Positions 1 to 7,307 of a DNA stretch of 46,782 bases are shown one piece after another. Location: contig LMSR01000019.1 in the NCBI GenBank assembly GCA_001429555.1, positions 29,859 to 76,640 of the forward strand, given 5' to 3'. The number at the start of each line of letters is the position of its first letter. The stretch's first letter is position 1. The position numbers and the translations under genes were made by a program. The stretch comes from Nocardioides sp. Soil797. Its GTDB lineage: Bacteria; Actinomycetota; Actinomycetes; Propionibacteriales; Nocardioidaceae. Below the pieces are notes generated by a model, which was not told the DNA's origin, did not search any database, and saw only the letters and a program-made list of their open reading frames with translations.

Positions 1-24
1 GAGCCATTCCAGGGAGGCGTTCAT
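1..24 (-). CDS. Start of a gene downstream of the sugar permeases (partial)
   Basis: The stop codon of the permease at 21-863 overlaps an ATG on the minus strand in an ATGA arrangement, so a further cistron of the same operon probably starts at position 24 and runs off the left edge. Only eight codons are visible (MNASLEWL). In sugar importer operons of this type the next gene is often a glycoside hydrolase or a sugar-modifying enzyme, but nothing visible here identifies it. The call rests only on the 4-base start/stop overlap, which matches the tight spacing of the genes before it. Confidence 0.4.
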
Positions 25-863
25 CCCTTCACCGCCCCGGCAGTGAGCCCGGTGACCATGCGGTGCTGGACGATCATGAAGAAGACGATCACCGGGATCG
101 TGATCAGGGTCGACGACGCCATGATCGCGCCCCAGTCGACGCCCTTGCTGCGGTTGTCGGTGAACGCGACCAGCCACACCGGGAGCGTCTTCTTCTCGGG
201 GTCGGTCATCGCCACGACGGCGAGGGTGAACTCGTTCCAGGCCTGGATGAACGCGAACACACCGGTGGCGATCAGCCCCGGGGCGAGCAGCGGGAAGGTG
301 ACCTGGAAGAACGCCTGCGGGCGCGAGCACCCGTCGATCATCGCTGCCTCCTCCAGCTCGCGCGGCACACCCTCGACGAAGCTGCGCAGGGTCCAGACGG
401 TGAACGGGAGCACCGCGGCGACGTAGACCAGGGTCAGGCCGATCACCGAGTTGAGCAGCCCCATGCCGTCGAGCATCTTGTACTGACTGATGAACAGCGC
501 CTCGGCGGGAATCATCTGGATCACCAGGAGTACTGCGATGAACGCCCAGCGACCACGGAAGCGGAACCGGCTGACCGCCACCGCCGCCAGGAACGCGAAG
601 AGCAGGGCCACCACGACCGTCAGGAGGGTGACGCTGAGGCTGGTGACCAGTGCCTTGGCGAAGGAGCCGTCGTCGAAGACCGTGCGGTAGTTGTCGAGGG
701 TGCCGTGCAGCGGCACCACCTCGGGGCTCTCACCCTTGATCCGGTTGCGCGGCAGGAACGACCTGCTCACCATCCAGTAGACGGGGAACAGACAGATCAA
801 CAGCACGACCAGTCCGACCACGTCGGCCCCGAGACGCGCCACGAACGGCGTACGGCGCGCCAT
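21..863 (-). CDS. Carbohydrate ABC transporter permease, MalG/CUT1 type
   Basis: This is one of two inner-membrane channel subunits of a CUT1-family sugar importer. The 280-residue product has an N-terminal hydrophobic segment (about residues 13-33) and about five further membrane spans. The family's cytoplasmic EAA loop, which docks on the ATPase, is visible near residues 170-195 (ELEEAAMIDGCSRPQAF followed by PLLAPG). Length and topology match MalG/NgcG-like proteins. The start codon at 863 overlaps the stop of the other permease by one base (TGATG), so the two are probably translationally coupled. The substrate cannot be read from the sequence; an oligosaccharide is the usual cargo. Confidence 0.93.
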   Translation of the reverse strand: MARRTPFVARLGADVVGLVVLLICLFPVYWMVSRSFLPRNRIKGESPEVVPLHGTLDNYRTVFDDGSFAKALVTSLSVTLLTVVVALLFAFLAAVAVSRFRFRGRWAFIAVLLVIQMIPAEALFISQYKMLDGMGLLNSVIGLTLVYVAAVLPFTVWTLRSFVEGVPRELEEAAMIDGCSRPQAFFQVTFPLLAPGLIATGVFAFIQAWNEFTLAVVAMTDPEKKTLPVWLVAFTDNRSKGVDWGAIMASSTLITIPVIVFFMIVQHRMVTGLTAGAVKG

Positions 864-1768
864 CAGTGCTCCCTCTCCTGCTTGATCATCATCACGATGT
901 ACGGCGCGGTGAGCACCACGGTGAGTGCCAGCATGAACATCGCGGCCGCGGAAGCCATCCCGAAGTCACCGCCCTTGATGCCGAGTGCGTGGATGTAGGT
1001 GCCCAGCAGGTGGGTCTCATCGGTGGTGCCTCCGGCACGTTGCAGCGAATAGATCTGGGTGAACACGCGCAGGTCCCAGATGACCTGGAGCATCGCCACG
1101 ACGACCAGCACGGGACGGATCGAGGGCAGCACCACGTGCACGAAACGTTGCCACGCACCGGCACCGTCGATCTCGGCGGCCTCGACGACGTCCTCGGGCA
1201 CCTGGGTGAGCGAGGCGTGGACGGTGAACGCGACGAACGGAACGCTCATCCAGACCACCACGATCGTGGCCACCATGAAGAAGCTCCACGGCTCGATCAG
1301 CCAGTTGTGGCCGTCGTAGTCGAGACCGAGCCCGGTCAGGGCCGCGTTGACGACTCCGTAGTCGCGGTCGAAGAGGAACTGGAAGACTGTCATCGCGGCT
1401 ACCACCGGCATCGCCCACGCCAGCAGCAGGCCGACCTGGGTGGCGACCCGGACCACCCTGCTCATGCGGGCCATCAGCAGGGCCAGCCCGACGCCGATGC
1501 CGAAGGTCAGTGCGGCGTTGGCGAAACAGAAGACGACCGTGCGCCGCACGACCGGCCACAGGTCGTCACCGCCGAGCAGCTCCCGGTAGTTGCCCAGGCC
1601 GATCCACGTGGGCGGCTGTCCGAACTGCTGGGCGAGCCCGAACTCCTGCAACGAGAGCACCACCTGCCGTACGAGCGGGTAGCCCAGGGCCAGCCCGAGG
1701 GCCAGGCTCGCCGGGAGCACGAGGCCCAGCGGCAGGAGCGACCGGCGTCGTACGGCGGGTGGTGGCAC
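863..1768 (-). CDS. Carbohydrate ABC transporter permease, MalF/CUT1 type
   Basis: This is the second membrane channel subunit of the sugar importer, about 301 residues. An N-terminal span (LLPLGLVLPASLALGLALGY) is followed by about five more, and the EAA loop reads EDVVEAAEIDGAGAWQRF. I chose the GTG at 1768 (protein starting VPPPAVRRRSLL): a purine-rich AGAGAGAAG lies just upstream, and the longer frame starting with ATG at 1852 would run back through the end of the binding-protein gene. The gene starts 22 bases after the binding-protein stop and overlaps the next permease by one base, so all three are one transcript. Confidence 0.9.
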   Translation of the reverse strand: MPPPAVRRRSLLPLGLVLPASLALGLALGYPLVRQVVLSLQEFGLAQQFGQPPTWIGLGNYRELLGGDDLWPVVRRTVVFCFANAALTFGIGVGLALLMARMSRVVRVATQVGLLLAWAMPVVAAMTVFQFLFDRDYGVVNAALTGLGLDYDGHNWLIEPWSFFMVATIVVVWMSVPFVAFTVHASLTQVPEDVVEAAEIDGAGAWQRFVHVVLPSIRPVLVVVAMLQVIWDLRVFTQIYSLQRAGGTTDETHLLGTYIHALGIKGGDFGMASAAAMFMLALTVVLTAPYIVMMIKQEREH

Positions 1769-1790
1769 GCGACTTCTCTCTGTCAGGCGC

Positions 1791-3071
1791 TCAGTTGAGC
1801 TCAGCGGTGAGCGTCTCGTCGGCCTCGGCCGCGAGCTCCTCGACATCCCCACCCTGGGCGATCTGGCTGAAGAGGTCCTCGAGGATCATCTTGCCCTCGA
1901 CCGTGGCCCAGTTCGCCGCAGCCGGCGTGAGCTTGGCGTTGGACGCGGCCTCGATGCTGGCCTGCGCGAACTCGTCGTCACCTAGCGCCGATGCCAGCGA
2001 TTCCTTGGCGGGCGTGAGCCCGGCCTTGGCCAGGATGCTCTGGTAGTCGTCGCTGAGCATCAGCGCGAGTGCCTTGCGGGCCAGGTCCTGGTTCGGTGAC
2101 TTGGCGGGGATGGCGATGTCGGAGCCGCCCAGCAGCACCGGCGCGGGCTCACCGTCGTCGCCTGGGAGCGCGAAGACACCCACCTGCTTGGCCAGGTCGG
2201 GGCAACCCGACTTCTTGTCGGTGAGCATGCCGTAGACCCAACCGGGGCGGGACATCATGCCGATCTTGCCGGCACAGAAGGGGGTGACCGGGTCGGCCTC
2301 GTTGGCGTCGGCGGCCGCGCCGGATGCGGACTCGTAGAGGTCCTGGAAGGCGGTGAGCCCGGCCACCGACTCGTCGGAGCTCAGGTTGCCCTTCCACTCG
2401 TCGCCGTCGGGCACGGCGAAGTCGCCGTCGGCGTTCCAGAGCAGGGCGGCCGCGTCGCGCCAGTCCTTGCCGGGCAGCCAGTAGCCGGAGAAGTCCTTCT
2501 CGCCGCTCTCGGCCTTCAGCTTGCCGGCCGCCTCGACGAACTCGTCCATGGTGGTTGGCACCTCGGTGATGCCCGCCTTCTTGAACAGGTCCTTGCGGTA
2601 GAAGACGTACGTCGAGCCCGCGTAGTAGGGCACCGCGTAGGTCTTGCCGTCGATGGTCGCGCCGTCCACGAATCCCTGGAGCAGGTCGTCGCCGCCCAGG
2701 TCGTCGAGGTCGTCGGTCAGGTCGCTGAATGCGCCCACCGTGGTGAACGTCGGCGCCTGGGTGTTGCCGACCTCGACCACGTCTGGCGCCTGGTCCTCGG
2801 AGGTGAGGGCAGTGGTGAACCGCTCGACCAGGCCCTCCCACTCCTGCTGCTCGATGGTCAGCGTGGAGCCGGGGTTCTGCTCCTCGAAGGTCTTCTTCAG
2901 CCAGTCACGCGCCTCTTGGGGCGTGTCCGTGCCGTTGATCCAGACCACCAGGTCGGCCTTGTCGGGCCCACCGCCACTTGCCTTGTCGTCGCTGTCCTCG
3001 GAGCCACACGCGCCGGCAACGGCCAACAGGGCCACCGTGGCAGCGACTGCCAGAGTCCTCTGAATTCGCAC
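1791..3071 (-). CDS. Extracellular sugar-binding lipoprotein of the ABC importer
   Basis: This is the solute receptor of the importer, anchored outside the membrane. The N-terminus is a lipoprotein signal (basic start, hydrophobic VAATVALLAVAG, lipobox AGAC with Cys near residue 22), followed by a Ser/Gly/Asp linker and a family 1 solute-binding fold with the expected features (DLVVWINGTDTPQ, APDVVEVGNTQAP, AVPYYAGSTYVFYRKDLF). It is about 426 residues from the GTG at 3071, which has GGGAAGAA at a good distance. The ATG at 3092 is in frame and possible. The frame stays open upstream to 3497 but has no signal peptide there and overlaps the ROK gene antisense. Its place between ROK and the permeases suggests the bound sugar controls the operon. 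Confidence 0.92.
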   Translation of the reverse strand: MRIQRTLAVAATVALLAVAGACGSEDSDDKASGGGPDKADLVVWINGTDTPQEARDWLKKTFEEQNPGSTLTIEQQEWEGLVERFTTALTSEDQAPDVVEVGNTQAPTFTTVGAFSDLTDDLDDLGGDDLLQGFVDGATIDGKTYAVPYYAGSTYVFYRKDLFKKAGITEVPTTMDEFVEAAGKLKAESGEKDFSGYWLPGKDWRDAAALLWNADGDFAVPDGDEWKGNLSSDESVAGLTAFQDLYESASGAAADANEADPVTPFCAGKIGMMSRPGWVYGMLTDKKSGCPDLAKQVGVFALPGDDGEPAPVLLGGSDIAIPAKSPNQDLARKALALMLSDDYQSILAKAGLTPAKESLASALGDDEFAQASIEAASNAKLTPAAANWATVEGKMILEDLFSQIAQGGDVEELAAEADETLTAELN

Positions 3072-3141
3072 CGCTTCTTCCCTTCGGTTCATCCTCGTGG
3101 ACACGAACCCCGGTGGGCCCGCAGGAAACTGTGTGGCGTGG

Positions 3142-4266
3142 TCAGGACACCCCGAGCTCGCCGGCGAGGACCACACCCGTGGCTCCCGCGAGTACGCCGT
3201 CGTCCCCCAGCCCCGAGACCCGGACGGTGAAGCCCGCGGAGGTGACCGCCATGACCCGGTCGCGGATGGTCGTCTCGGCCTCTCGGGCCAGCGGCTCGAC
3301 CAGGTCGGCCGGTCCACTGAGCACCACTTCGGCGAGGTTGAGGGTGGCCACGACCGGGGCCAGCGCCTGGCCCATCCGCTGCCCCGCGTCGGCCAGTGCC
3401 GCATCGGCGTCACCCTGGGCCATCCGACGGCGCAGACGCGGCACGGAGACGAAGGTTTCGAGGCATCCGGGCCGGCCACACCCGCACTTCTCGCCATCCG
3501 GGTCGACCTGCACGTGCCCGATCTCGCCGGCGGCTCCGGCGTGTCCGGGGAGGACCGATCCGTTCAGCACCAGCCCCGCGCCGACACCGGTGCTGAGCCG
3601 GAGCAACAGCAGACCGCCGTCGCCGGCGCCACCGAAGGTGTATTCACCCATCACCGCCACGTTGGCGTCGTTGGCCACGTAGACCGGATGCCCGAGTGCG
3701 GCGCCGAGGCTGTCCGCGAGCGGTACGTCGCTCCACTCCAGGTTGGGCGCGTCGAGGATCACCCCGTCAGGGTCGACCACACCGGGCGTGGCCACGGCGA
3801 CTCCGAGGAGTGGCCGGGTGCTGGCGCCCACGAGACTGTGCGCGAACTCCTCCACGAGGGCGAGCGCCTCCTGGCCGCGGCGTCCTTCGAGGGGACGCAC
3901 CTCGCGTGTGACCACCTCACCGACCAGGGTGAGGACCGCGCCGACGACCTGGTCGTCGACGGAGAGGTCGATGGCGACGACGTGCTTGGCATCGACCACC
4001 AGGCCGACCAGCGTCGGCGGCTTGCCGACCTTGGTCTGCGAGGGCGAGCCGAGCTCCTCGAGCAGTCCCTCACCGATCAGCTCGGCAACCAGGTCGGACA
4101 CGGTGACCCGGGTCAGACCGCTGCTGCGGGCCAGGTCGGCACGACTGGCCGACCCCTTGGCGAACAGCTCCTGGAGCAGCATCGCGCGATGGTGACGACG
4201 TGAGTCAGCGCGCTGGAACTTGACCCGTTCCCTGGGCCCACGAGCGGTGGGACTTCTCCACGACAT
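3142..4266 (-). CDS. ROK-family transcriptional repressor (NagC/XylR-like)
   Basis: This is a sugar-responsive repressor of about 374 residues. Residues about 18-72 form a winged helix-turn-helix (MLLQELFAKGSASRADLARSSGLTRVTVSDLV, quoted in part). The rest is the sugar-kinase-like ROK fold with DANVAVMGEYTFGG and GHAGAAGEIGHV, and the zinc-binding Cys cluster CGCGRPGCLE. I chose the ATG at 4266; an in-frame ATG at 4302 lies in the AT-rich promoter region. It is first in the leftward operon and divergent from the ATPase gene, so it sits where a local repressor controlling both directions would be expected. The inducer is probably the imported sugar or its phosphate, which is an inference. Confidence 0.92.
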   Translation of the reverse strand: MSWRSPTARGPRERVKFQRADSRRHHRAMLLQELFAKGSASRADLARSSGLTRVTVSDLVAELIGEGLLEELGSPSQTKVGKPPTLVGLVVDAKHVVAIDLSVDDQVVGAVLTLVGEVVTREVRPLEGRRGQEALALVEEFAHSLVGASTRPLLGVAVATPGVVDPDGVILDAPNLEWSDVPLADSLGAALGHPVYVANDANVAVMGEYTFGGAGDGGLLLLRLSTGVGAGLVLNGSVLPGHAGAAGEIGHVQVDPDGEKCGCGRPGCLETFVSVPRLRRRMAQGDADAALADAGQRMGQALAPVVATLNLAEVVLSGPADLVEPLAREAETTIRDRVMAVTSAGFTVRVSGLGDDGVLAGATGVVLAGELGVS

Positions 4267-4348
4267 GTTTGTTAGTTCAGCATACTTATATATAGAGTGC
4301 AAGCATCAAGTGCGATCCACATCACATTCGATTCGATCAGGAGCACTC
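4267..4348. promoter_or_regulatory. Divergent promoter region between ROK gene and ABC ATPase gene
   Basis: This 82-base gap separates the two divergent start codons of the transporter locus and contains a sharp AT-rich stretch (about 4268-4302, including TTATATATAG) in otherwise very GC-rich DNA. It can supply -10 elements in both directions. AGGAG at 4339-4343 is the ribosome site of the ATPase. No perfect ROK operator palindrome is visible by eye. Repression of both promoters by the ROK protein is an inference from layout. Confidence 0.6.
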
Positions 4349-5428
4349 ATGGCCCGCATCACCTTCGAGGGCGCCCAGCGCTGGTACGACGGGGCCGACG
4401 CGGCCGCCGTACCGGGCATCGACCTGACCGTTGCGGACGGCGAGTTCCTCGTCCTGGTGGGCCCGTCCGGCTGCGGAAAGACCACCACTCTCCGGATGCT
4501 CGCGGGGTTGGAGGAGGTCGACGCCGGGCGCATCCTCATCGACGACCGCGACGTGACGCGACTGCCACCCAAGGACCGCGACATCGCCATGGTGTTCCAG
4601 AGCTATGCGCTCTATCCGCACAAGACCGTTCGCGGCAATCTCGACTTTCCGCTGCGCATGACGAAGGTGCCCGCGGAGGAACGCAACCGCCGGGTCGAGG
4701 AGACCGCTGCCCTGCTCGGCCTCACCGACCTGCTCGAGCGCAAGCCCCGGGCACTGTCCGGTGGGCAGCGACAACGGGTGGCCATGGGGCGCGCGATCGT
4801 GCGCCAACCGCAGGTCTTCTGCATGGACGAGCCACTGTCCAACCTCGACGCGAAGATGCGGGTGCAGACCCGCAGTGACATCGCCCGACTGCAGCGCGAG
4901 CTCGGTGTCACCACCGTCTACGTCACCCACGACCAGGTCGAGGCGATGACGATGGGCGACCGGGTGGCGGTGATGAACGACGGCGAGCTTCAGCAGGTCG
5001 ACACCCCACTCGCCCTCTACGACCGGCCGGCCAACCTATTCGTGGCCGGGTTCATCGGTTCGCCCCGGATGAACCTGGTGCCCGGCCGCCTCACCGAAGG
5101 TGCGGTCATGGTGGGCGGACACCGGGTGCCGATCGGTGCGCAGGTCGCCGCCGGGACACCGTCGCCCGACGTCACCATCGGCGTCCGACCCGAAGGATGG
5201 CACCTGGTCCACCCCGGCGAGGGCATCCCGATGCGCGTGGCACTGGTCGAGGAGCTCGGCTCGGAGAGCGTTGCGCACGGCACCGCCGACCTCGACGGAT
5301 CGCCGATCAGCCTGGCGGTTCGGCTGCCCTCACGCGGTCACGCCGCGCCGGACGACGAACTGCACCTGGCGGTGCCGCCCGAGCACGTCCACCTCTTCGA
5401 CACCTCGACCGGCAGGCGTCTCGGCTAG
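4349..5428 (+). CDS. ABC transporter ATPase, MsiK/UgpC/MalK type
   Basis: This is the nucleotide-binding subunit that powers sugar import. The 359-residue protein has Walker A GPSGCGKT at residues 38-45, an ABC signature LSGGQ at 136-140, Walker B (VFCMDEPLSNLD), an H-loop (YVTHDQ), and a C-terminal TOBE-type regulatory domain of about 120 residues. The ATG at 4349 has AGGAG six bases upstream; the frame is open further upstream but only through the promoter. It is transcribed away from the binding protein and permeases. Many actinobacteria share one MsiK ATPase among several importers, so a locally encoded ATPase suggests either a dedicated subunit or this strain's shared one. Confidence 0.94.
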   Translation: MARITFEGAQRWYDGADAAAVPGIDLTVADGEFLVLVGPSGCGKTTTLRMLAGLEEVDAGRILIDDRDVTRLPPKDRDIAMVFQSYALYPHKTVRGNLDFPLRMTKVPAEERNRRVEETAALLGLTDLLERKPRALSGGQRQRVAMGRAIVRQPQVFCMDEPLSNLDAKMRVQTRSDIARLQRELGVTTVYVTHDQVEAMTMGDRVAVMNDGELQQVDTPLALYDRPANLFVAGFIGSPRMNLVPGRLTEGAVMVGGHRVPIGAQVAAGTPSPDVTIGVRPEGWHLVHPGEGIPMRVALVEELGSESVAHGTADLDGSPISLAVRLPSRGHAAPDDELHLAVPPEHVHLFDTSTGRRLG

Positions 5429-5435
5429 CCGCAGG

Positions 5436-5516
5436 CCACCCCCTGCCGTTACCGAAGCGTATGCAGGTTTTCCGGCCGCAGAACCTGCATACGCTTCGGT
5501 AACGGCAGGGGGGTGG
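5436..5516. terminator. Very long inverted repeat, likely bidirectional terminator
   Basis: The arms are 5436-5469 and 5482-5516. They are complementary over 34 bp with a single extra G in the right arm, around a 12-base loop. The core is TTACCGAAGCGTATGCAGG and its complement. The repeat fills the gap between two convergent genes (ATPase stop at 5428, hutU stop at 5525), so it can terminate both transcripts. The stem is several times longer than a usual intrinsic terminator and has no clear U tract. A mobile-repeat origin is possible. Confidence 0.75.
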
Positions 5517-5524
5517 CGGACGCC

Positions 5525-7225
5525 TCAGGACTCCTGCATCGGGATGCGTACGCCGCGTTCGGCGGCCACCTCGGAGGCGAGGTCATAGCCGGCGTCGACG
5601 TGACGGATCACGCCCATGCCCGGGTCGTTGGTGAGCACCCGCTCGATCTTCGCGGCGGCCAGGTCGGTCCCGTCGGCGACGCACACCTGGCCGGCGTGGA
5701 TGGAGCGGCCCATGCCGACGCCACCGCCGTGGTGAATGCTCACCCAGCTGGCACCCGAGGCGGTGTTGACCAGCGCGTTGAGCAGCGCCCAGTCGGCGAT
5801 CGCGTCGGAGCCGTCCAGCATCTGCTCGGTCTCGCGGTAGGGCGAGGCGACCGAGCCACAGTCGAGGTGGTCGCGACCGATCACGATCGGCGCCTTGAGC
5901 TCGCCCGAGGCCACCATCTCGTTGAACTTCAGGCCGGCCAGGTGCCGCTCGCCGTAGCCCAGCCAGCAGATGCGGGCCGGCAGACCCTGGAACGAGACCC
6001 GCTCGGCGGCCATGTCGAGCCACTTGTGCAGCCGGGCGTACTCGGGCTTCGCGTCGGCCGGGAACAACTCCTTGATGGCCCGGTCGGTGGCGGCGATGTC
6101 GGCCGGATCACCGGAGAGGGCGGCCCAGCGGAACGGGCCCTTGCCCTCGCAGAAGAGCGGGCGGATGTAGGCGGGCACGAAGCCGGGGAACTCGAAGGCC
6201 CGGTCGTAGCCGCCCTTGCGGGCCTCGTCGCGGATCGAGTTGCCGTAGTCGAACACCTCCGCGCCGGCATCCTGGAACTCCACCATCGCGCGCACGTGGG
6301 CGGCCATCGCGGCCTGCGCTGCCTTGGTGAAACCGACGGGGTCGCTCTCGCGCTGGGTCTGCCATTCCTCGAACGGAACCCCCACGGGCAGGTAGAACAA
6401 CGGATCGTGCGCCGACGTCTGGTCGGTGACGATGTCGATCAGTCCGCCCCCGGCCTCCTTGGCTGCGAGGTGGCGCTGCAGCAGCTCGGGCACGACCTCG
6501 GCGGCGTTGCCGAGCACACCGATCGACAGCGGCTTCCCGGCATCGCGTGCCTCAAGGGCCAGCTCGAGGGCGTGGTCGAGGTCGCGGGCCTGCACATCGA
6601 GGAAGCGGTGCTCGATGCGGCGAGTGATGCGGGACTGGTCGCACTCGATGCAGATCGCGACACCGTCATTCATCGTGACCGCGAGCGGTTGCGCGCCACC
6701 CATGCCGCCGAGGCCGGCCGTCACAGTGATCGTCCCGGCCAGGGTGTGGTCGTACGACTTGTCCGCGATCGCTGCGAACGTCTCGAAGGTGCCCTGCAGG
6801 ATCCCCTGGGTGCCGATGTAGATCCACGACCCGGCGGTCATCTGGCCGTACATGGTCAGTCCGAGGTCCTCGAGCCGGCGGAACTCCTCCCAGTTGGCCC
6901 AGTCGCCGACCAGGTTCGAGTTGGCGATCAGCACCCGGGGCGCCCACTCATTGGTACGCATGACGCCGACCGGCTTGCCGGACTGCACGAGCATGGTCTC
7001 GTCGTCCTCGAGCGTGCGCAGCGTGCGCACCAGGGCGTCGTACGCCTCCCAGCTGCGCGCGGCCTTGCCGGTGCCGCCGTAGACGACGAGGTCCTCGGGA
7101 CGCTCGGCGTTCTCGGGGTCGAGGTTGTTCATCAACATCCGCAGCGGCGCCTCGGTCTGCCACGACTTCGCGGTCAGCTCGGTGCCGGTGGCGGCGTGGA
7201 TGGGCAGGCGCGGGTTCTCGGTCAT
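5525..7225 (-). CDS. hutU: Urocanate hydratase
   Basis: Urocanase catalyses the second step of histidine degradation, urocanate to 4-imidazolone-5-propionate, using tightly bound NAD+ in the cytoplasm. The 566-residue product is full length for the family. Recognisable blocks are LMNNLDPENAERPEDLVVYG at the N-terminus, the glycine-rich TAGLGGMGGAQ, GLPARICWLGYGERHLAG (Cys at about 420, the usual position of the conserved family cysteine), DHLDCGSVASPYRET, and HHGGGVGMG near the C-terminus. The ATG at 7225 is preceded by AAGGAG. It lies 82 bases downstream of hutH on the same strand, so the two probably form an operon. Confidence 0.97.
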   Translation of the reverse strand: MTENPRLPIHAATGTELTAKSWQTEAPLRMLMNNLDPENAERPEDLVVYGGTGKAARSWEAYDALVRTLRTLEDDETMLVQSGKPVGVMRTNEWAPRVLIANSNLVGDWANWEEFRRLEDLGLTMYGQMTAGSWIYIGTQGILQGTFETFAAIADKSYDHTLAGTITVTAGLGGMGGAQPLAVTMNDGVAICIECDQSRITRRIEHRFLDVQARDLDHALELALEARDAGKPLSIGVLGNAAEVVPELLQRHLAAKEAGGGLIDIVTDQTSAHDPLFYLPVGVPFEEWQTQRESDPVGFTKAAQAAMAAHVRAMVEFQDAGAEVFDYGNSIRDEARKGGYDRAFEFPGFVPAYIRPLFCEGKGPFRWAALSGDPADIAATDRAIKELFPADAKPEYARLHKWLDMAAERVSFQGLPARICWLGYGERHLAGLKFNEMVASGELKAPIVIGRDHLDCGSVASPYRETEQMLDGSDAIADWALLNALVNTASGASWVSIHHGGGVGMGRSIHAGQVCVADGTDLAAAKIERVLTNDPGMGVIRHVDAGYDLASEVAAERGVRIPMQES

Positions 7226-7244
7226 CGGGCGGTCTCCTTCTTCG

Positions 7245-7292
7245 GGACGTCATACGGGGTGGTCGCAGGGGCTGCCGGAACGTATGACGTCC
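7245..7292. promoter_or_regulatory. 12-bp inverted repeat between hutH and hutU
   Basis: GGACGTCATACG at 7245-7256 and its exact complement CGTATGACGTCC at 7281-7292 flank 24 bases in the 82-base gap between hutH and hutU. In RNA this would form a hairpin just before the hutU ribosome site; in DNA it could be a spaced operator. It has no U tract, so simple termination is less likely than attenuation, RNA processing or protein binding. No hut regulator is encoded beside it. Confidence 0.55.
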
Positions 7293-7307
7293 TGAGGGCG
7301 TACGGCG

